Shown one piece after another: positions 1 to 6,415 of a stretch of DNA of 8,608 nt. Under the pieces are notes generated by a model that was not told where the DNA came from, did no database searches, and was given only the letters and a program-made list of their open reading frames with translations. Made by a program: the position numbers and the translations under genes. Every line of letters begins with the position of its first letter. Position 1 is the first letter of the stretch. Source of the stretch: an uncultured Lysobacteraceae bacterium (lineage in GTDB: Bacteria > Pseudomonadota > Gammaproteobacteria > Xanthomonadales > Rhodanobacteraceae); contig CAMLLF010000134.1 in assembly GCA_946480705.1 (NCBI GenBank), forward strand, positions 1 to 8,608. The letters run 5' to 3'.

Positions 1-55
1 CCGGCCTGAACGGCCACGCCCGCCGAGTGTCGATCCCGCGCAGATTGCCGCGCGA

Positions 56-736
56 GTGCTGCCGCTGCGGCGTGCGTTGCTGCACGAGCTGCGCTGGCGG
101 CCGCCGGACGTGAATCGCCGCCGCGTGGCGGTCGCAATCGTCGTCGTGCTGCTCGCGCATCTGCTGCTCGTGCTGCTCGTGCGCGACGGCATGCGCATGA
201 AGCCGTTCGCGGACGACCGCCGCGACGTGCTGCGCGTGTCGCTGATCGAACGGCCGCCGCCGCCGTTGCCCGAGGCGTCGACGGTGCGCGAACTGCCGCC
301 GATGTCGGTCACGGCGCCGCCGACCGGAACGGCACGCAACGCGCCGGCGCCGACGCGCCGCGAGCAGGCCGTCCGCCCGGTCGAAGCGCCCGCGCCGTCG
401 GCCGGCGAGTCCGAAGGCGTCGTCGCGACGCCGGCGGCACCCAGCCTCTACAACGCCGACGGCAGCCTGCGCGTCTCGCCCGTCGCACCGGTTACCGAGC
501 CGCTGCATCCTTTGGAGCGCGACAAGCTCGCGGCCGAGGAGATGCTGCAGCGCGGCCACAACATCGTGCGCTGCAAGCGAACGCGCTTCGCGCGCGCCTA
601 CACGCCGGACGAAAGCCTCGGCGAACGCGCCGCGCGCAAGTACGGCGCCTATGTCGGGCTGTACAACCCGGCCGTCGCGCAGCAGGCCGCCAAGCGCGCG
701 GCCGACGCGCGCGAGAACTGCGACTGGGAAGAATGA
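56..736 (+). CDS. Proline-rich single-pass membrane protein of unknown function, possibly 5'-truncated by window
   Basis: I do not recognise this gene. From the GTG at 56 it encodes 226 residues: a basic N-terminus (RRR at 21-23), one strongly hydrophobic membrane segment at about 24-42, then a Pro/Ala-rich stretch (about 67-155, with PPPP at 67-70) and a charged C-terminal domain with two cysteines (C173, C222). The order short cytoplasmic end, one anchor, proline-rich spacer, small periplasmic domain resembles TonB-like proteins, but I see no TonB C-terminal signature, so this is only an architectural likeness. The frame is open without a stop back to base 2, and GTG 56 has no evident ribosome binding site, so the true start may lie left of the window. 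It ends at TGA 734-736, 19 bases from the convergent sdaA stop. The two cysteines could form a periplasmic disulfide (inference). Confidence 0.7.
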   Translation: MLPLRRALLHELRWRPPDVNRRRVAVAIVVVLLAHLLLVLLVRDGMRMKPFADDRRDVLRVSLIERPPPPLPEASTVRELPPMSVTAPPTGTARNAPAPTRREQAVRPVEAPAPSAGESEGVVATPAAPSLYNADGSLRVSPVAPVTEPLHPLERDKLAAEEMLQRGHNIVRCKRTRFARAYTPDESLGERAARKYGAYVGLYNPAVAQQAAKRAADARENCDWEE

Positions 737-755
737 GTTCGCGCCCGTGCGGCGC

Positions 756-758
<3 letters not shown>
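737..758. terminator. Short stem-loop between two convergent genes, possible bidirectional terminator
   Basis: The 19-base gap between the plus-strand stop (734-736) and the sdaA stop (756-758) holds an inverted repeat: GCGCC at 741-745, loop CGTGC, GGCGC at 751-755. Its place between convergent genes suits a shared terminator, but the stem is only 5 bp and there is no T-tract on either side, so intrinsic termination is doubtful. Confidence 0.25.
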
Positions 759-2138
<1,380 letters not shown>

Positions 2139-2197
2139 GAAACGGATTCCGGCGGGCTGGGTTGTTTATTCTATCCGGCCCCGACGGCCCGGACCTC
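2139..2197. promoter_or_regulatory. Divergent intergenic region between sdaA and glutaredoxin-like gene, candidate -10 box
   Basis: These 59 bases must carry the start signals of both divergent genes. The A/T-rich patch at 2162-2174 stands out from the G/C-rich surroundings. On the minus strand it contains TAGAAT (2173-2168), five of six matches to a sigma-70 -10 box, about 30 bases before the sdaA ATG. On the plus strand the same patch gives TATTCT (2167-2172), four of six matches, 25 bases before the other ATG. I find no convincing -35 box for either direction. Confidence 0.35.
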
Positions 2198-2434
2198 ATG
2201 ACGATGCGACTTGTGCTTTTCCAACGCGACGACTGTCATTTGTGCGATCTCGCGCTGGACGTGCTGGCCGAGGCCCGCGTGCCGGATTTCTCCAGCGTCT
2301 TCGTCGATTTCGACAACACGCTCGAAGCGCTCTACGGCGAACGCGTGCCCGTGCTGCGCGACGACGACGGCCAGCGCGAACTGGACTGGCCGTTCGACGC
2401 GGCGACGGTGTCGGCCTGGCTCGCGCAGGCATGA
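2198..2434 (+). CDS. Glutaredoxin-like small thioredoxin-fold protein (Glrx-like family)
   Basis: A 78-residue cytoplasmic protein of the short glutaredoxin-like family (DUF836 type). It starts with a hydrophobic first strand (RLVLFQR, 4-10) followed by the redox motif CHLC (C13, C16), a helix, a second strand (SVFVDFD, about 33-39) and ERVPVL (48-53), where P51 fits the cis-proline that shapes the active site in thioredoxin folds. Length agrees with the family, about 80 residues. The frame extends upstream to a TTG at 2162, but ATG 2198 (or ATG 2204, two codons on) places the first strand at the expected distance; no strong ribosome binding site distinguishes them. The substrate is unknown; it may reduce disulfides or glutathione adducts. 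It stands alone on its strand, divergent from sdaA and 47 bases from the convergent end of the prfH remnant. Confidence 0.85.
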   Translation: MTMRLVLFQRDDCHLCDLALDVLAEARVPDFSSVFVDFDNTLEALYGERVPVLRDDDGQRELDWPFDAATVSAWLAQA

Positions 2435-2481
2435 GTTCCGGTCATGGGCGGGCGGTCCGGCGTCGATTCCGCGTGCGGCGA

Positions 2482-3080
2482 TCAATCGGCGTCCGGAATG
2501 AACGCGGCGCCGCGGAACGTCCGCTGCGCATTGCCGCGATCGATGGCCCGATGGACCTGATGCCGGTCGGTGCGCTGTCCGGCGGCGACGGCCTTGGCCT
2601 GTTCGGCCAGCCGCTGCCGGATCAATGCGAGCGCGAGCCGCTTGTTCGCAAGTTGGCTGCGCTCGCTCTGCACCTTCACGCTGATGCCGCTCGCAAGATG
2701 GGCGGCGCGCACGGCGCTCGCGCCGGGGCCTGACGCGCGCACGGCTTCGAAGCGCACGGCGCCGTCGTCGCTGGTTGCCGGCAGCTCGAACGCGCGTCCG
2801 CCGAAGAACCCGTTCCTGCGCCGGTGCGTCGGCCGATAGGGGCTCGCGCAGATCCGCGGCAGCGTTCCGCTCCAGCGCCGCGCGAGTGCCGCGGCAGCGT
2901 CGCCGTCGAGCGCCAGCACGAGCGAGCGCCAGCCATCGGACTCCGCCCGGGCTCGGCTTCGAGCGTTTGCAGTCCCGCATCGCGTGCGAGTGCCTCGCGC
3001 TGCAGCAGCGCGAGCGCCTTGGCCACGGCCAGCGCGCACTCGGCCGGTGCCTGCGCGGCGGACAATTGCAGAAGTAGCAT
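2482..3080 (-). pseudogene. prfH: Peptide chain release factor H remnant, frameshifted and lacking the GGQ motif
   Basis: PrfH is a release-factor paralogue that acts on ribosomes with a damaged decoding centre and is usually encoded with the RNA ligase RtcB. Reading from ATG 3080 gives MLLLQLSAAQAPAEC and on to EAEPGRSP (residues 1-48), clearly the PrfH N-terminus. Family similarity then continues in another frame from about 2937 (DGWRSLVLALDGD, SPYRPTHRRRN, HLASGISVKVQSERSQ, NKRLA) to TGA 2484-2482. Inserting one base near 2937 would join both parts into about 199 residues, against about 205 in the family. Where the family has GPGGQHVNKTDSAV, this sequence reads GPGASAV (GPGAS at 2730-2716): seven residues including the catalytic GGQ are gone. 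A strong ribosome binding site, AAGGAAGG, sits four bases before the ATG. The gene follows the GTPase by 22 bases; no rtcB is in the window. It is most likely a young pseudogene; a sequencing error could explain the frameshift but hardly the GGQ loss. Confidence 0.88.
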
Positions 3081-3084
3081 CGTA

Positions 3085-3092
3085 CCTTCCTT
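3085..3092 (-). promoter_or_regulatory. Strong ribosome binding site of prfH remnant
   Basis: On the minus strand AAGGAAGG lies four bases (TACG) ahead of the ATG at 3080. It is the best Shine-Dalgarno match among the minus-strand genes in the window and fixes the start of the prfH reading frame. Its intactness contrasts with the damage in the coding part. Confidence 0.7.
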
Positions 3093-3102
3093 GGAAGAGC
3101 CT

Positions 3103-4458
3103 TCAGCGCGCGGCGCCGCCGCGCAGCCGCGCGAGGATTTCCTCGCGCGCCTCGCGCAGGATCGAATCGCGGTCGAGCTGCGCGACGATGTCCTGCACGA
3201 CGCGCTTCGGACCCGAATCGCCCCAGGACTTGCCGGCGACGAGATAGCGTTCGGCCGCGCGGCCGACGACCTGCGTCGCGTACCAGGCCAGCGCGCCCTG
3301 CGCGCCGGCGGTCAGCAGCGTCGACACGCCGGCGCTCGCGACCTTCAGTGCGGAAGCGACGAGGTGCACGCCCCAGATCGCGCCCATGAGCGCGGCGAGC
3401 TGGGCGCAGATCGTCAGGATCAGCTGGCCCGCCTCGCGCCGCGTCAGCGGCAGGCCGTATACCTTTCCCAGATGCATCACGAGCGCCGCGTCGAGCGCGG
3501 CCGCAGCGAGCAGGTCGGCGACCGGCACGGGATTCAGCGCGACGGCGACGCCTTTGGCGAGGCAGTAGTAGCGGATCACCGTGTCGGCGACGCCGCGGCG
3601 GACCTCGGCGATGCGCTGCGCGACCTGGTCGGACAGGCGACCCGCGAACAGGCCGGCGTTCAGCGCCGACAGCGTCTTGCCTTCGCGCGCGCAGATCGCG
3701 AGCAGGCGTTCGCGCAGGTCGTCGACCTCGGGCGGGCGGGCTTCGCGCCGCTCGCGTTCGCGGCCCTGCGCGTCGACCTCGACCACGCGCTGCGGCGCCG
3801 GACTCGCCGCGCAGGCGAGCACGTTGGCCGGCGGCACGATGCCCGCGGTGTGTTCGCGCAGGCGGACGAGCAGGCGTTCGCGCTCGGAATCGTCGTAGCG
3901 ATCGGCCTTGTTGAGCACGAGCAGCAGCGGCCGCTCGGTTGCCGCGAGCGTCGCGAGCGCATCGCGCTCGACCTGGGTCATGTCGCCGTCGACGACGAAC
4001 AGCACGAGGTCGCTGATCTCGGCGACCTCGAACGCGAGCCGCTCGCGCGCCTCGCCGTCGAGTTCGTTGATGCCCGGCGTGTCGATCAGATGCAGGCCCG
4101 AGCCGCCGGCTTCGGTCCAGCGCTGCTGTTCCGCGCGCGTCGTCGTGCCGTGGAGCACGCCGGTCCCGAACGCGTCCAGCCCGAGCAGCGCGTTGCCGAG
4201 CGCGGACTTGCCGACCGAAACGCGCCCGAACACGGCGACATGCAGTTCGCTGCGCGCGAGCTTGTCGAGCAGCGACTGGATGCGCGCGAACTCGTTGCCG
4301 AGTTCGCGCCGCACCGATTCGGGCACGGTCGGGTCGTCGAGCAGTTGGCGCAGCGCGTCGCTGGCCTGGTCGGCGGGCGAGGTTGACGCCGCCGGCGGCG
4401 CGTCGCTGCGCCACCAGCGGGCGACGGAATCGAACCAGCCGCCGAAGGGGTTGTTCAT
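3103..4458 (-). CDS. Era-like GTPase with C-terminal DUF697-type membrane region
   Basis: A 451-residue GTP-binding protein, probably on the inner membrane. The G domain shows G1 GRVSVGKS (78-85), G2 threonines in HGTTTR (103-108), G3 DTPG (126-129) and G4 NKAD (183-186), with ACAASP (215-220) in the G5 position; all nucleotide-binding residues are present, so it should hydrolyse GTP. The C-terminal part holds hydrophobic segments (about 291-325 and 343-400) with NPVPVADLL (309-317), the Pro-rich signature of DUF697 proteins such as YcjF. The ends of the chain are amphipathic and charged. ATG 4458 is the first possible start after an in-frame stop at 4503-4501, and the N-terminus MNNPFGGWFD looks genuine, although no ribosome binding site is seen and a hairpin abuts the ATG. 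Its G4 region closely resembles that of the other GTPase in this window, so the two are paralogues. The biological role is unknown; membrane remodelling, transport or stress functions are only suggestions. Confidence 0.9.
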   Translation of the reverse strand: MNNPFGGWFDSVARWWRSDAPPAASTSPADQASDALRQLLDDPTVPESVRRELGNEFARIQSLLDKLARSELHVAVFGRVSVGKSALGNALLGLDAFGTGVLHGTTTRAEQQRWTEAGGSGLHLIDTPGINELDGEARERLAFEVAEISDLVLFVVDGDMTQVERDALATLAATERPLLLVLNKADRYDDSERERLLVRLREHTAGIVPPANVLACAASPAPQRVVEVDAQGRERERREARPPEVDDLRERLLAICAREGKTLSALNAGLFAGRLSDQVAQRIAEVRRGVADTVIRYYCLAKGVAVALNPVPVADLLAAAALDAALVMHLGKVYGLPLTRREAGQLILTICAQLAALMGAIWGVHLVASALKVASAGVSTLLTAGAQGALAWYATQVVGRAAERYLVAGKSWGDSGPKRVVQDIVAQLDRDSILREAREEILARLRGGAAR

Positions 4459-4475
4459 CGCCGCTGCGAGCGGCG
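4459..4475 (-). other. Perfect GC hairpin directly before the GTPase start codon
   Basis: The minus strand reads CGCCGCT CGC AGCGGCG and then immediately the ATG at 4458: a 7-bp perfect stem with a 3-base loop. It occupies the place where a ribosome binding site should be, and lies in the 37-base gap after the yceI stop. It could hinder initiation, stabilise a processed mRNA end or be chance in GC-rich DNA. There is no T-tract, so it is not a standard terminator. Confidence 0.45.
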
Positions 4476-4495
4476 GCGCGCGTGCGCCGCGGCGG

Positions 4496-5035
4496 TCACT
4501 TCAGGACGAGGTGCGAGGTCACCGCGACGTCCGCGGCGATCAGGCTCGTGTCGGCCCAGTCGCCCGTGCCGACGTCGAAGTCCAGGCGCTTGAGCGTGGT
4601 CTGCACGTCGAGCGTCGCCGCGTCGCCGGCCGGCTTGAAGTCGAGCGTGAGCTGCACGGGCTTGGACTTGTCGCGGATCGTCAGCGTGCCGTCGGCGACG
4701 AGCGCGCCGCCCGACTCCTTGACCGCCGTGCTGACGAAACGCGCCTTCGGAAACTTCGCGTAGTCGAAGAACGCCGTGCCCTTGAGCTCGCCGTCGTAGT
4801 CGGAATTGCCGGTCGTCGCGCTGGTCACGTCGATCTCGACGTCGAGCTTCGCGTTCGCGAGGTCGGCCTTGTCGAGCGCGATCTTCGCGGTGAAGCGCGC
4901 GAACTTGCCGCTGAACTTCTCGCCCTGGTAGGTGCCGGCAAAGCCGAGCGTGCTGGACGGATCGACGGTCCAGTCCTTGGCCTCCACACCGCCGGCAGCG
5001 GCGGCGAGCAGGGCGATCATTGCGAAGCGCTTCAT
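4496..5035 (-). CDS. YceI family periplasmic protein (second YceI of the cassette)
   Basis: YceI proteins are periplasmic lipocalin-like barrels that bind a polyisoprenoid or quinone-type lipid in a hydrophobic core. This 179-residue chain has a Sec signal peptide (KR at 2-3, hydrophobic 4-14, likely cut after VEA at 17-19), then the family start DWTVDPSSTLGFAGTYQG (21-38), the central ALDKADLANAKLDVEIDV strand region (53-70), the GELKGTAFFDYAKFPKARF block (82-100) and the terminal strand ending in SHLVLK. Length is typical. The frame runs further upstream, to 5341, but that part is antisense-like sequence inside the cytochrome gene; ATG 5035 gives the signal peptide and overlaps the cytochrome stop by four bases (ATGA), with GGAGA 10 bases ahead. 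Translation is therefore probably coupled to the cytochrome b561, with which it presumably works. Confidence 0.95.
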   Translation of the reverse strand: MKRFAMIALLAAAAGGVEAKDWTVDPSSTLGFAGTYQGEKFSGKFARFTAKIALDKADLANAKLDVEIDVTSATTGNSDYDGELKGTAFFDYAKFPKARFVSTAVKESGGALVADGTLTIRDKSKPVQLTLDFKPAGDAATLDVQTTLKRLDFDVGTGDWADTSLIAADVAVTSHLVLK

Positions 5036-5694
5036 GGGTTCGGATTCTCCTGGGACGTGACGGTGGCCGGCGGCGGTACGACCGGCGCCGCGGGCGGCAC
5101 CGGCGCCGCCGCGGCGGGTTCGGCCGAGATGGGGGGCGTGCCGCGCCGGCGCAACAGCCCCAGCATGCGAACGAGTGTGTCGTCGCGATCGACGAAGTGA
5201 TGCTTCAGCGCGCCGCCGACATGGGCCGCGAGCAGCAGGGCGAGCAGATAGAAGCCGTATTCGTGCACGGCGTGCGCGACGCCCTTGAGGGACGCATCGG
5301 CGCCGCCGGTCAGGCTCGGCAGGTTGAAAAGGCCGAACCACTGCAGCGGATAGCCCGAGGCCGAGTTGTACATCCAGCCCGACAGCGGCAGCACGAGCAT
5401 GAGCACGTAGAGGAACAGATGCGTCGCACGCGCGGCCAGCGCCTGCCAGTGCGGCATCGGCACTTCATCGGGCCGGCGGTCGGCCATGCGCCAGGCAACG
5501 CGCAGCACGAGCAGTGCGAGCACGGTCAGGCCTGTCGACTTGTGCAGCGCGTATATCTTTATCTTCTGCGGCGAATTCGGCAGGTCGGCCATGTACAGTC
5601 CGACGGCGCCCAGACAGATGATGAGCACGGCCATGAGCCAGTGCAGCGTGCGGGCGCCGGCGCCCCAGCGGTTTGCGTCACTCTTCCAGGCCAT
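5032..5694 (-). CDS. cybB: Cytochrome b561, diheme inner-membrane electron carrier
   Basis: Prokaryotic cytochrome b561 (CybB/YceJ type), a four-helix diheme protein that passes electrons between quinone and partners at the inner membrane. The 220 residues show hydrophobic helices at about 18-37, 48-70, 88-109 and 142-163. RTLHW places H18 in helix 1, LHKSTG gives H51, and H144 and H158 in the last helix keep the 14-residue spacing of the E. coli ligands, so both heme sites look intact. After LGLLRRRG the chain carries an extra Pro/Ala-rich tail (about 187-220) that the short E. coli protein lacks. ATG 5694 lies 17 bases inside the upstream yceI and has AAGGA eight bases ahead, which supports this start; the stop overlaps the next yceI start by four bases. 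It is the centre of a yceI-b561-yceI cassette. The symbol follows the E. coli paralogue and may not reflect orthology. Confidence 0.95.
   Translation of the reverse strand: MAWKSDANRWGAGARTLHWLMAVLIICLGAVGLYMADLPNSPQKIKIYALHKSTGLTVLALLVLRVAWRMADRRPDEVPMPHWQALAARATHLFLYVLMLVLPLSGWMYNSASGYPLQWFGLFNLPSLTGGADASLKGVAHAVHEYGFYLLALLLAAHVGGALKHHFVDRDDTLVRMLGLLRRRGTPPISAEPAAAAPVPPAAPVVPPPATVTSQENPNP
5081..5109 (-). repeat. Short direct repeat in cytochrome b561 tail
   Basis: ACCGGCGCCGC occurs at 5081-5091 and again at 5099-5109, an 18-base period in frame with the gene. On the minus strand it encodes AAPV twice (residues 196-199 and 202-205) in the Pro/Ala-rich tail. Such in-frame repeats usually arise by slippage and suggest a flexible linker whose length may vary among strains. 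Confidence 0.5.
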
Positions 5695-6325
5695 CGCTGT
5701 CGTCCTTCGTCGCGGGTGTCGTTGCGGGCGGGTCGGCGGCGTCGCGGTCGCGCACGAACGCGGCTTCGATGCGCAGTTCCACCGCGTCGCCGACCGCGCT
5801 CATTACTTTGTCGATGCCGTAGTCGCTGCGCCTGAGCGTCGCGGTCGCGGAAAACCCGGCCGTGCGCTTGAACGTGTACGGGTCGCTCGCGAGCTTGTTG
5901 AGCCGGAACTGCAGGTCGAGCGGATGCGTGCGGCCGTGCAGTTCGAGTTCGCCGCGGATCGTGCCGCGGCCGTCCTCGCCGCGCTCGACGCTGCGGCTGC
6001 GATAGCGCGCCTGCGGCCAGCGCTTCGCATCGAGAAAACGCCAGGACTTCACGGCCTCTTCCCATTTGGCGTCGCCGAGCAGCAGCGAGGCGACATCGAC
6101 GCTGACGTCGAGCTGCGCGCTGCTCCAGTCGTCCGCGTCGAACTGCAGCCGGCCGTCGGAAATCTTGAACAGGCCGAGGCTGCGGTTGAAGCCCTGGTGA
6201 TCGATGCTGAACATCACCTGCGTGTGCACGGGATCGGCGCGCCAGGCCTGCGGCTGCGCGAACGCCGGCGCGGCGGCGAGCGGAGGCAGGCAGAGGCACA
6301 GCAGCGGAAGCGGGCGCAGTCGCAT
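5678..6325 (-). CDS. YceI family periplasmic protein with acidic C-terminal tail (first YceI of the cassette)
   Basis: A second, clearly diverged YceI-family lipid or quinone binding barrel, 215 residues. The N-terminus MRLRPLPLLCLCLPPLAAA is a signal peptide, probably cut after AFA (21-23). The mature part opens with WRADPVHTQVMFSIDHQGF (28-46), the usual YceI strand pair with D31 and H34, followed by LFKISDGRLQFD (52-63), SSAQLDVSVDVASL (68-81) and GELELHGRTHPL (125-136). After the barrel, which ends near residue 192, there is a polar tail (about 193-215) rich in D, P, A and T that the other YceI lacks. Cysteines C10 and C12 lie inside the signal and there is no clear lipobox, so secretion to the periplasm is more likely than lipidation. 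ATG 6325 follows a 90-base gap after the GTPase gene; the end overlaps the cytochrome b561 start by 17 bases. Confidence 0.93.
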   Translation of the reverse strand: MRLRPLPLLCLCLPPLAAAPAFAQPQAWRADPVHTQVMFSIDHQGFNRSLGLFKISDGRLQFDADDWSSAQLDVSVDVASLLLGDAKWEEAVKSWRFLDAKRWPQARYRSRSVERGEDGRGTIRGELELHGRTHPLDLQFRLNKLASDPYTFKRTAGFSATATLRRSDYGIDKVMSAVGDAVELRIEAAFVRDRDAADPPATTPATKDDSDGLEE

Positions 6326-6381
6326 GGCGGCTAGCTTCGCAGATTGTCACGGCGGGCAGAAGCGCGCGCGGCGGAAATGCA

Positions 6382-6400
6382 GTTGCGCCCGCGGCGCAAC
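6382..6400 (-). terminator. Stem-loop 16 bases after the upstream GTPase stop, possible terminator or operator
   Basis: GTTGCGCC (6382-6389) and GGCGCAAC (6393-6400) form a perfect 8-bp stem with a 3-base loop in the 90-base gap between the GTPase gene and the first yceI gene. On the minus strand it follows the GTPase stop by 15 bases and is trailed by TGCATTTCC, only a weak T-run. It could be an inefficient terminator, an mRNA processing site, or a dyad operator for the yceI-b561-yceI genes. Confidence 0.4.
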
Positions 6401-6415
6401 AATCCGGCGGATCTT

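Noticed and set aside
2934..2946. Programmed frameshift in prfH, by analogy with prfB
   Set aside because: prfB uses a +1 shift at an in-frame stop with an internal ribosome binding site. Here a -1 change is needed, there is no stop and no slippery heptamer, and the GGQ motif is missing anyway.
2824..4386. Long plus-strand open frame opposite the second GTPase gene
   Set aside because: It lies antisense to a gene with all GTPase motifs and is Arg/Ala-rich without domains; such frames arise in GC-rich DNA where stops are rare.
2171..4414. 747-codon minus-strand frame covering the prfH and GTPase region
   Set aside because: It runs in the third frame across two recognised genes; its product is almost only R, A, G and P.
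5036..5341. Upstream extension of the second yceI gene
   Set aside because: It would bury the signal peptide inside the protein and lies within the cytochrome b561 gene; ATG 5035 gives a clean secreted YceI.
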